Source: Geodermatophilus sabuli
GTDB taxonomy: Bacteria; Actinomycetota; Actinomycetes; Mycobacteriales; Geodermatophilaceae
Assembly: GCF_900215145.1 (NCBI RefSeq)
Contig: NZ_OBDO01000001.1
Coordinates: 868,001-932,000 of the forward strand
Direction of reading: 5' to 3'
DNA length: 64,000 bases
The translations under genes were made by a program, and so were the position numbers. The notes under the pieces were generated by a model. The model had not been told where the DNA came from, ran no database searches, and worked only from the letters and a program-made list of their open reading frames with translations. This document shows positions 57,356 through 64,000 of this stretch, one piece after another. Every line of letters starts with the position of its first letter. Position 1 is the first letter of the stretch.

Positions 57356-57814
57356 GTGGACGTCGACCGGGCAACCGTGTGCCTGCCCATCCGGGATCGT
57401 TCGGTGTCCCACGCCTTCTACACCGCCCTCGGGTTCGTGGCAGTGGGTGAGCCGGGTGACGACGGCCTCCCCGAGCCACTGCAGTTCAGGATCAGCGCCG
57501 GTCTGCGGGTGATGCTGATCCCGGCAGTCGGCTTCGGCTGGGTGATCGGTCGTCGGCGACGATCGCCTCGGAGCGCCCACGAGTGCCTCGTCGTGATCGG
57601 GCTGGCCACCGATGCCGAGGTCGACGAGCTGATGCGTCGCGCACAGGACGCCGGCGCCGACATCGTCTTCGAAGCCGAGAACCAGACGTGGGGTCCCGTC
57701 CCGGTGGACGACCTCGCGGAGACGCGGAGCCCGGATGCCTACGCCGGCGCGTTCGCCGATCCCGACGGCCACATGTGGCAGGTCACCCGCGCGGACGGCG
57801 TCCTGATCCGATGA
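57356..57814 (+). CDS. VOC-superfamily (glyoxalase/bleomycin-resistance-like) protein
   Basis: A 152-residue protein with two beta-alpha-beta-beta-beta units. The N-terminal half is VCLPIRDRSVSHAFYTALGFVAVGEPGDDG; the second ends AGAFADPDGHMWQVTR, where a metal-ligand Glu/His-type pair would lie (Asp-Pro-Asp-Gly-His). The substrate is unknown. GTG 57356 is preceded by CGAGGGGG. It interrupts what would usually be the rest of the his operon. Confidence 0.8.
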   Translation: MDVDRATVCLPIRDRSVSHAFYTALGFVAVGEPGDDGLPEPLQFRISAGLRVMLIPAVGFGWVIGRRRRSPRSAHECLVVIGLATDAEVDELMRRAQDAGADIVFEAENQTWGPVPVDDLAETRSPDAYAGAFADPDGHMWQVTRADGVLIR

Positions 57815-57935
57815 GCCGGTCGCGGACCGCAGCGGCGGATCCACGCGCGGCGGATCGACCACTCCGGACTCCGCCCACGAGACGCCCACGGGGCCGCCCG
57901 ATCGGCGCGGCCGTCCCGAGCCGAGGAGGAGCCGC

Positions 57936-58376
57936 ATGACCATCCGCACCGCTCGTACCGCCTGGGACGGCACCCTGCAGGAGGGGTCCGGTCAGGTCGA
58001 GCTCAGCAGCTCCGGGGCTGGCACGTTCGACGTCTCCTTCCCCACGCGAACGGCCGACGACGCCGGCGGCACCACGAGCCCCGAGGAGCTGATCGCGGCG
58101 GCCCACTCGTCGTGCTTCTCGATGGCGCTGTCCTACGAGATCGACAGGGCCGGCGGCACCCCCCGGTCCCTGGAGGTCTCCGCCGACGTGACCCTCGGGC
58201 AGGAGGACGGCGCGCCGACCATCACGACGATCACCCTGACCGTCCGCGGCGAGGTCGAGGGCCTCGACGCCAGGGGGTTCGAGCAGGCCGCTCAGGCCGC
58301 CAAGCCCGGGTGCGCGGTCAGCCGCGCGCTCGCGGGGGTCGACGACATCACCCTCGACGCCACCCTGGAGAGCTGA
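57936..58376 (+). CDS. OsmC/Ohr-family peroxide reductase
   Basis: A 146-residue thiol peroxidase-like protein. The redox Cys pair is Cys60 in HSSCFSMALS and Cys126 in KPGCAVSRAL. TTSPEELIAAAHSSC is the family block and matches the OsmC rather than Ohr subgroup. It likely reduces organic hydroperoxides. ATG 57936 follows GAGGAGGAG. It converges with the SDR gene. Confidence 0.92.
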   Translation: MTIRTARTAWDGTLQEGSGQVELSSSGAGTFDVSFPTRTADDAGGTTSPEELIAAAHSSCFSMALSYEIDRAGGTPRSLEVSADVTLGQEDGAPTITTITLTVRGEVEGLDARGFEQAAQAAKPGCAVSRALAGVDDITLDATLES

Positions 58377-58478
58377 ACGATCCGCCACCGCCGGCGCTCC
58401 GGGCGGGCCCGGCGATCACCCCGCCGCACAGCCGCGGACGGGGGAGGATCCGGCGCCCGGACGTCGGCGGCCGCGGTC

Positions 58479-59243
58479 CTAGCTCCGCAGGTAGGAGGCG
58501 CCGTTGACGTCGATGATCGTGCCCGTGGAGAACCGCGCCCCGGGCGAGGCCAGCCACAGCACGGCCGACGCGACCTCCTCGGGCCGCGCCACCCGCCCGT
58601 AGGGGGACTGCGCGCGCACCGCGTCGCCGCCCGGCCCGTCGAGCACCTCCCGGGCCATCTCCGTCTGCACGAAGCCCGGCGCCACGGTGCCCACCGAGAT
58701 GCCGTGCGGCGCCAGGGCGAGCGCCATCGACTGCCCGAAGGCGTTGAGCCCGGCCTTGGACGCGCCGTACGCCGGGGTGTCGGGCTCGCCCCGGAACGCG
58801 CCGCGGCTGGACACGTTGACGACCGCGCCGCCGCCCGCCGCGACCAGGTGCGGCACGGCGCGGAAGGTGGCGTTGGCCGCGCCGACCAGGTTGACCGCCA
58901 GCGTCCGTGACCAGGTCGCCTGCCACTGCTCGTAGGAGGTGGCCAGCGGTGGGTGGGCGGTGAACACCCCGGCGTTGTTGACGAGCACCTGCAGCCCGCC
59001 CAGCCCCTCGGCGGCGTCGTCCACCATGCGGCCGACCGCCTCCGCGTCGCCGAGGTCGGCCTGGACGAGGACGTGGCCGTCGCCGGGGAGCTCGGCGAGC
59101 ACCCGCTCGGCCCGCTCCCGCGAGGAGCCCCAGTGCACGGCGACCCGGTCGCCCCGCTCGGCGAAGGCGCGGGCGATCGCCCGGCCGATGCCGCGGGAGC
59201 CGCCGGTCACCAGGACGGCGCGGGACTCGATGTCGTCTGCCAC
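58479..59243 (-). CDS. SDR-family oxidoreductase
   Basis: A 254-residue short-chain dehydrogenase/reductase. The cofactor loop is VTGGSRGIGRAIA; NNAG (VLVNNAGVF), NVSS and YGASK (Tyr-x3-Lys) give the catalytic set. Similar to 3-oxoacyl-ACP reductases, but the substrate is not readable. GTG 59243 has TTGACT at leaderless distance. The nitroreductase gene precedes it in the same direction, 26 bases away. Confidence 0.9.
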   Translation of the reverse strand: MADDIESRAVLVTGGSRGIGRAIARAFAERGDRVAVHWGSSRERAERVLAELPGDGHVLVQADLGDAEAVGRMVDDAAEGLGGLQVLVNNAGVFTAHPPLATSYEQWQATWSRTLAVNLVGAANATFRAVPHLVAAGGGAVVNVSSRGAFRGEPDTPAYGASKAGLNAFGQSMALALAPHGISVGTVAPGFVQTEMAREVLDGPGGDAVRAQSPYGRVARPEEVASAVLWLASPGARFSTGTIIDVNGASYLRS

Positions 59244-59250
59244 GGTCGGC

Positions 59251-59256
59251 AGTCAA
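59251..59256 (-). promoter_or_regulatory. Possible -10 for the SDR gene
   Basis: Minus-strand TTGACT, 7 bases before GTG 59243; the same hexamer serves the gene at 39204. Confidence 0.4.
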
Positions 59257-59269
59257 CCAGGAGCGCCGG

Positions 59270-59869
59270 TCACCACCGGCCGCGGTGCACGACCTCCTCC
59301 ACGCTGCGCCGGCCCCGCCGCAGTGAGGGGGAGCGGCGGTCCGCTGCGCCGGGGTACCCCACCGACACGCAGCCGACCGGCCGGTGGGTGTCCGGGACGC
59401 CGAACGCGGCGCGGAACGCGTCGACGCGCTCGGCGGGGACACCGAAGAAGCAGGCGCCCAGCCCCTCGTCCACGGCGGTCAGCAGCATGAGCAGCGCCGC
59501 CATCCCGGTGTCGACGTCCCAGTAGGGGACCGGCCAGCGGGCCTCGTCGCGGTCGGTCCAGCCCTTGTCCGGCTCGGCGTAGCGGTCCAGGTAGGCGGCC
59601 TTCGACGACAGCGGCACCACCAGCAGCGGCGCGCGGCTCATCCGCACCAGCCAGGGGTCGCGCGGGCCATCGCCGGTGGTCGCCGTCCAGAACCGCGACC
59701 GCTCCTCCGCGGACTCCAGCACGAGGAAGGCCCAGCCCTGGCTGAACCCCGCCGAGGGCGCCCGGATCGCGTGCTCCAGCAGCCGCTCCAGCACCTCCGG
59801 CGGGACCGGCCGGTCGGGGTCGTAGTCGCGGACCATGCGGCGCCGGCGGACGACGTCAGCGAACTCCAC
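59270..59869 (-). CDS. Nitroreductase-family FMN protein
   Basis: A 199-residue protein. The FMN-binding N-terminus is VVRRRRMVRDYDPDRPVPPEVLERLLEHAIRAPSAG with SQGWAFLVLES; GLGACFFGVP is the second family block. Substrate unknown. The start is uncertain between GTG 59869 and GTG 59878, three codons earlier. It is divergent from the binding-protein gene. Confidence 0.86.
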   Translation of the reverse strand: MEFADVVRRRRMVRDYDPDRPVPPEVLERLLEHAIRAPSAGFSQGWAFLVLESAEERSRFWTATTGDGPRDPWLVRMSRAPLLVVPLSSKAAYLDRYAEPDKGWTDRDEARWPVPYWDVDTGMAALLMLLTAVDEGLGACFFGVPAERVDAFRAAFGVPDTHRPVGCVSVGYPGAADRRSPSLRRGRRSVEEVVHRGRW

Positions 59870-60007
59870 GTCACCCACCCTGCCAGCCGGCCATCGCGAT
59901 CCATTCGTTATGCGGGAACGCGCTGGTCGGAGGGCCGATGGCGAAGTTGTCTTCCGCCCCGCGCAAGCCCGGGTCCGCCCGTCCGGCCGGTCCCGGGATC
60001 TTGACCG

Positions 60008-60029
60008 CGCAGTGATGCGCGTCACTGCG
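60008..60029. promoter_or_regulatory. Candidate operator, perfect inverted repeat
   Basis: CGCAGTG (60008-60014) and CACTGCG (60023-60029) with an 8-base centre (ATGCGCGT), directly after a TTGACC -35-like hexamer (60001-60006). It lies 100 bases before the binding-protein gene and could bind a dimeric repressor; no regulator gene is beside it in the window. Confidence 0.5.
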
Positions 60030-60129
60030 ACGGCCGGACCGCCAGCGGTCCCGGCACGACCGTTCCACCCGCACCTCCCAGCTCAGCCCGCAGTCGTCTC
60101 GACGCCGACCCAGCACAGGGAGCACCCAC

Positions 60130-61740
60130 ATGAAGAAGCGGACGATCCCGTCCATCCTGCTCGCCACAGCCCTCGCGCTGTCCGCGTGCGGCGGTGGCGG
60201 CTCCGGGGACGCCAACCCCGGCACCCAGGCCGCCGCGGGCGAGCCGCAGCAGGGTGGTGAGCTGACCGTCCTGGAGGACGCCGCGTTCGCCGGCAGCTGG
60301 CCGACCGGCCTGGACCCCGCCTCCAACACCACCGGTGGCGCCAACATCGCGATGATGCAGGCGATCTACGGGGGGCTGTTCCTGCTGCGTGCCGACGACG
60401 ACGGCTCCAACGCCCGCATCGAGGGCCACCAGGCCGAGAGCTCCGAGCTGTCCGAGGACGGGCTCACGCTGACCGTGAAGCTCCGCGAGGGCATCGAGTT
60501 CAGCGACGGCACGCCGCTGGACGCCGAGGCGGTCAAGTTCAACTGGGAGCGCGCGCTGGCCGCGCCCTGCAGCTGCAAGCCGGCGTGGCAGCTGGCCGAG
60601 GACCCGATCCGGGTCGTCGACCCGCTCACCGTCTCGATCACCTTCACCTCGCCCAACGGCGCGGTCATGTCCGGCTTCCCCGCCAGCAACGTCAACTGGA
60701 TCGCCTCCCCGACGGCGCTGCAGCAGATGGGGGAGGACGCCTTCAAGATCAAGCCCGTCGGCGCCGGCCCGTTCGTGGTCGTGGACAACCAGCTGAGCAC
60801 GACGCTGGAGCTGGAACGGAACCCGCACTACTTCAAGGAGGGCCTGCCCTACCTGGACGAGCTCACCTTCCAGTCGATCGGCGGTGACCAGCCCGCCTAC
60901 CAGGCGCTGCAGGCCGGCCAGGCCCAGGCCTACGAGGGCATGAACACCACCCCGCTGGTGGAGCAGGCGCGCAACAACGGCCAGATGCAGGTGACCATCC
61001 AGGCGGCGACCTCGCCCTACGTCATCCAGCTCAACACCAAGGCCGCGCCGTTCGACGACCCGCGGGCCCGCGAGGCGATCTACCGGGCGACGGACTTCGA
61101 CGCGATCAACGAGGGGATCTTCGGCGGCAACTACGAGGTCAGCCAGGGCTTCACCGCCCCGGGCGGCAAGTTCTACGAGCGTGAGGTGACCGGCTACCCG
61201 GAGTACGACCTGGAGCGGGCCAAGGAGCTCGTCGAGGAGCTCGGCGGCCTGACCGTGAACCTGGGGACGATCAGCAACTACGTCGCCACGCAGATCAACA
61301 CCGCCCTGCAGACCCAGTGGCAGGAGGCGGGCATCGAGGTCACGATCGAGGACTTCCAGCTCTCGGGCCTGGTGGAGTCGTTCAACTCCGGCCAGTGGCA
61401 GGCGATGCTGCAGACCGCCGGCGCCTGGGACCCCGCCGCCGGTGTCGGCGTCGGCTTCCGGTTCACCTCCACGTCGCCGTTCAGCGGCATCGCGGACCCG
61501 GAGCTCGACGCGCTGCTGGCCGACGCGGCCGGCACGCTGGACGAGGACGAGCGGGCCGACCTGTACCGGCAGGCCGCCGAGCACCTCGCGGAGAACTTCT
61601 ACTCTCCGTTCGGTCTGGCCTTCGCGCCGGCCAACCTCGCCGTGCAGGGCGTGCACGGTCCGGGGCTGACCACCGAGATCCCGCCGCTGCTGGTCAACAC
61701 CGGCGTCATCTGGGACGAGGTCTGGCGCGAGCAGGGCTGA
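60130..61740 (+). CDS. ABC transporter substrate-binding lipoprotein (SBP family 5)
   Basis: A 536-residue lipoprotein. The signal peptide ends in the lipobox LSAC with Cys20. Family 5 (peptide/nickel/opine-type) blocks: SEDGLTLTVKLREGIEFSDGTPL and the central NPHYFKEGLPYLDELTF. It captures an oligopeptide or similar solute outside the membrane. ATG 60130 has a weak ribosome site (CACAGGGAGC). No permease or ATPase genes lie next to it; it is followed by strong hairpins. Confidence 0.9.
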   Translation: MKKRTIPSILLATALALSACGGGGSGDANPGTQAAAGEPQQGGELTVLEDAAFAGSWPTGLDPASNTTGGANIAMMQAIYGGLFLLRADDDGSNARIEGHQAESSELSEDGLTLTVKLREGIEFSDGTPLDAEAVKFNWERALAAPCSCKPAWQLAEDPIRVVDPLTVSITFTSPNGAVMSGFPASNVNWIASPTALQQMGEDAFKIKPVGAGPFVVVDNQLSTTLELERNPHYFKEGLPYLDELTFQSIGGDQPAYQALQAGQAQAYEGMNTTPLVEQARNNGQMQVTIQAATSPYVIQLNTKAAPFDDPRAREAIYRATDFDAINEGIFGGNYEVSQGFTAPGGKFYEREVTGYPEYDLERAKELVEELGGLTVNLGTISNYVATQINTALQTQWQEAGIEVTIEDFQLSGLVESFNSGQWQAMLQTAGAWDPAAGVGVGFRFTSTSPFSGIADPELDALLADAAGTLDEDERADLYRQAAEHLAENFYSPFGLAFAPANLAVQGVHGPGLTTEIPPLLVNTGVIWDEVWREQG

Positions 61741-61755
61741 CCCGCGTCCCACCCC

Positions 61756-61827
61756 GCGGGCCCCGGGCGACCGGGGCCCGCGGGCCCACCCGTCCCGGCG
61801 GGGACGGCTCCGGCCGTCCCCGCCGGG
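61756..61827 (+). terminator. Two tandem strong hairpins after the binding-protein gene
   Basis: Stem 1: GCGGGCCCCGG (61756-61766) with its complement at 61771-61781, 4-base loop. Stem 2: CCCGGCGGGGACGG (61794-61807) with its complement at 61814-61827, 6-base loop. Together they form a strong double terminator. Confidence 0.8.
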
Positions 61828-61861
61828 CCGTTCCGGGCCCCACGCCCGCGGAGGAGGCACC

Positions 61862-62992
61862 GTGCGCCTGCGCTCGGCCGTGAACCTCGCCGACGTCCGG
61901 GAGGCCGCCCGCAGGCGCCTGCCGCGCCCGGTCTTCGACATGATCGACGGCGGTGCCGACGACGAGCTGACCCTCGCCCGCAACGAGGCCGCCTTCCGGG
62001 AGATCCGCCTGCGGCCGCGGGTGCTGGCCGACGTGTCCGCCGTCGACCCGGCCGTCGAGCTGTTCGGCCGGCGGGTGTCCCTGCCGGTGCTGCTGGCTCC
62101 CACCGGCGGCGGCCGGATCGCGCACCGCCGGGCAGAGCTGGCGGTCGCCGCCGCCGCGGCGGCCCAGGACACCGTCTACGTGCAGAGCACCGTCACCGGC
62201 TACCCGCTGGAGGAGGTGTCGCGGGCCGGGGGAGGAGGGCTGTGGTACCAGCTGTACCTGCCGTCCACGCGGGAGGAGACCCGGACGGCGCTGGACCGGG
62301 TCGCCGCCGCCGGCTACCGCGTGCTGGTCCTCACCGTGGACACGCCCGTCTTCGGCGGCCGCGAGCGCGACCGCCGCAACGGCTTCGGCCTGCCGGTCCG
62401 CCCCACCCCGGGCATGCTCCTGCACGGCGCCTCCCGGCCCGCCTGGGCGGTGGAGTTCCTGCGCGGCAACCTGCCCACGCGGCGGGACGGCCGGCTGTCG
62501 GCCTGGGCGACGCAGCGCCAGATCCTCGCCTCACCGCGGCCGGTCACCTGGGCCGACCTCGCGTTCGTCCGCGGGCTGTGGGACGGGCCGCTGGTGGTCA
62601 AGGGCGTGCTGCGGTCGGAGGAGGTGCCGCGGCTGCTGGACTCCGGCGCCGACGGCGTCGTCGTCTCCAACCACGGCGGGCGGCAGCTGGACGGGGTGCA
62701 GGCGACGGTCGAGGCGCTGCCCGCGGTCGTCGACGCCGTCGCCGGCCGGGTCCCCGTCCTCCTCGACGGCGGCGTCCGGCGCGGCACCGATGTGCTCAAG
62801 GCCCTCGCCCTCGGGGCCACCGCGGTGCTGGTCGGCCGGCCCTACCTCTACGGGCTGGCCGCGGGTGGGCAGGCCGGTGTGGAGCACGTGCTGGAGCTGC
62901 TCCGGGCGGAGCTGCTGCGTGCGATGGCGCTCACCGGCAGCCGGACACCGGGCGACGTCGACCGCGGGCTGCTGCTCCTGCCGGGCGGCTGA
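61862..62992 (+). CDS. FMN-dependent alpha-hydroxyacid oxidase/dehydrogenase
   Basis: A 376-residue (S)-2-hydroxyacid oxidase-family barrel. Early blocks: FDMIDGGADDELTLARNEAAF and LAPTGGGRIAH. The FMN/active-site sequences VVKGVLRSEE, SNHGGRQLDG (catalytic His) and LLDGGVRRGTDVLKAL are intact. Substrate could be L-lactate, mandelate or glycolate; the sequence does not decide. GTG 61862 follows GAGGAGG. Confidence 0.9.
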   Translation: MRLRSAVNLADVREAARRRLPRPVFDMIDGGADDELTLARNEAAFREIRLRPRVLADVSAVDPAVELFGRRVSLPVLLAPTGGGRIAHRRAELAVAAAAAAQDTVYVQSTVTGYPLEEVSRAGGGGLWYQLYLPSTREETRTALDRVAAAGYRVLVLTVDTPVFGGRERDRRNGFGLPVRPTPGMLLHGASRPAWAVEFLRGNLPTRRDGRLSAWATQRQILASPRPVTWADLAFVRGLWDGPLVVKGVLRSEEVPRLLDSGADGVVVSNHGGRQLDGVQATVEALPAVVDAVAGRVPVLLDGGVRRGTDVLKALALGATAVLVGRPYLYGLAAGGQAGVEHVLELLRAELLRAMALTGSRTPGDVDRGLLLLPGG

Positions 62993-63057
62993 CGAGGTCG
63001 TCCCGACCCGTCCACCGCACGGCGGAAGGGCCGTGGTGACCCCGAGCGCGCCGGACC

Positions 63058-63063
63058 TAGCGT
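63058..63063 (+). promoter_or_regulatory. Possible -10 before the alcohol dehydrogenase
   Basis: TAGCGT with GGTGAC 17 bases upstream (63035-63040). The gene would have a ~100-base leader containing AAAGAGG before the start. Confidence 0.35.
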
Positions 63064-63167
63064 GACCGGCAGCACACGAGTGGAGCGGGGCCCCAGCGCG
63101 GCCCCGCCCGGGTCCGGCGGCCGGACGGCGCGGCGATCCCCGGCTCGGCACGAGGAAAGAGGACGAA

Positions 63168-64000
63168 TTGGGTGACATGGTGCGCGCCGCGGTCCAGGTG
63201 GGCCCGCGCAAGATCGAGATCCAGGAGTTCCCCCGGCCGCAGGTCGGCCCGGACGACGGCCTGCTCCGCCTGGAGGCCAACGGTCTGTGCGGCAGCGACG
63301 TGGAGTTCTACAAGGGCCACGCCCGCCCGGACAGCCCGGCGTTCGTTCCCGGCCACGAGCCGATGGGCATCGTCGAGGAGGTCGGGGAGAACGCCGCCAA
63401 GCGCTGGGGCGTGCAGCCGGGGGACCGGGTCGCCCTCGAGGTGGTCATCCCCTGCCGCAACTGCTTCGACTGCCTGACCGGCAACTACCAGGCCTGCCGC
63501 AACCGCGTCGGCGGCCACGGCGTCACCCCGATCGACGTGGCGCCCTCGCTGTGGGGCGGGTTCGCCGAGTACATGTACCTGGCCCCGGGGTCCGTCGTCC
63601 ACAAGATCGACAACACCCTGCCGGTCGAGGTCGCGGCCATGTACAACTCGATGGGGGCCGGCGTCCGGTGGGCGCTGCACTACGGGCAGGTACAGCTCGG
63701 CGACACCGTGCTCGTGCTCGGTTCCGGCCTGCGGGGCATCGCCGCGGTCATCGCCGCCAAGGCCGCCGGTGCCGGCACGGTCGTCGTCACCGGGCTGGAG
63801 GCCGACGCGCACAAGCTGGACCTGGCCCGCGAGTTCGGCGCCGACCACGCCCTGGTCGTCGACGGCGACGCCGCCGAGGACGTCGTCGAGCGGGTGCAGG
63901 ACCTGACCGGCGGCCGCGGCGTCGACGTCAGCCTCGAGCTCACCCCGATGGCCGCGGGCCCCGTCACCGACGCGCTGCTGGCCACCAAGCACGGCGGCCG
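63168..64000 (+). CDS. Zinc-dependent alcohol dehydrogenase, cut by the window end
   Basis: At least 277 residues of a medium-chain dehydrogenase. Numbered from ATG 63177, the catalytic zinc residues are Cys38 (GLCGSD) and His60-Glu61 (PGHEP). The structural zinc Cys are 93, 96, 99 and 107 (CRNCFDC-x7-C). The cofactor loop VLGSGLRGIAAVIAA begins the Rossmann domain. A TTG at 63168 stands 5 bases after AAAGAGG, so it may be the start instead of ATG 63177. The 3' end is outside the window. Confidence 0.88.
   Translation, partial: MGDMVRAAVQVGPRKIEIQEFPRPQVGPDDGLLRLEANGLCGSDVEFYKGHARPDSPAFVPGHEPMGIVEEVGENAAKRWGVQPGDRVALEVVIPCRNCFDCLTGNYQACRNRVGGHGVTPIDVAPSLWGGFAEYMYLAPGSVVHKIDNTLPVEVAAMYNSMGAGVRWALHYGQVQLGDTVLVLGSGLRGIAAVIAAKAAGAGTVVVTGLEADAHKLDLAREFGADHALVVDGDAAEDVVERVQDLTGGRGVDVSLELTPMAAGPVTDALLATKHGG

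Overview
The window is very G+C-rich, uses many GTG starts and chains genes by 4-base GTGA/ATGA overlaps. Its division cluster has no ftsA but carries sepF, yggT and divIVA (wag31) just after ftsZ. This is the actinomycete pattern. The mix of genes and the TANNNT-N6-8-RTG leaderless-type starts make me favour the Geodermatophilaceae (Blastococcus/Modestobacter/Geodermatophilus-like), but that placement is inference; no 16S or other marker is present.

Layout. 56-4805 (minus): a moxR - DUF58 - transglutaminase operon divergent from the division cluster. 5157-24917 (plus): the dcw cluster mraZ, rsmH, ftsL-like, ftsI, murE, murF, mraY, ftsW, murG, murC, ftsQ, an AhpD-like gene, ftsZ, pgeF, yggS, sepF, yggT, divIVA. 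It opens with a striking array of MraZ-type boxes and ends at a strong hairpin. murD is missing from its usual place between mraY and ftsW. 25046-39938: a membrane protein with a repeat region, ileS (minus), a K+(Na+)/H+ antiporter, mqo (minus), lspA, an RluD-type pseudouridine synthase, a CPBP protease, a GNAT protein, dnaE and a small membrane protein. 40006-52133: an aromatic (benzoate) catabolic island. catR-catB-catA on minus diverge from benA-benB-benC/benD-benK-benR on plus. 52152-57121: a LON-domain protein (minus), then hisD-hisC-hisB-small membrane protein-hisH. 57356-64000: accessory metabolic genes (VOC, OsmC, SDR, nitroreductase, an oligopeptide-type binding lipoprotein, an FMN alpha-hydroxyacid oxidase and a zinc alcohol dehydrogenase cut by the window end).

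How the genes work together. The dcw cluster makes lipid II from the MurC/E/F ligases, MraY and MurG, and assembles the septum (FtsZ/SepF ring, FtsQ/FtsL-like, FtsW/FtsI synthase, DivIVA polar growth). In the ben/cat island BenK imports benzoate, BenAB with its reductase dihydroxylates it, BenD rearomatises the diol to catechol, and CatA/CatB carry it to muconolactone. catC and the later beta-ketoadipate genes are not here.

Most notable observations: (1) one 918-residue protein fuses the BenC reductase, an FCD domain (normally the effector domain of GntR regulators) without its DNA-binding part, and the BenD dehydrogenase. (2) Short bridging ORFs fill the gaps rsmH/ftsL, murG/murC and hisC/hisB. 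Each overlaps the upstream stop and the downstream start by 4 bases, and the first and third encode homologous peptides in two unrelated operons. (3) Six TGG-type boxes at exact 10-base spacing precede mraZ. (4) A family of palindromic intergenic elements is found after ftsI, ftsZ and the gene at 25046. (5) murD, catC and the rest of the his genes are absent where they would be expected.
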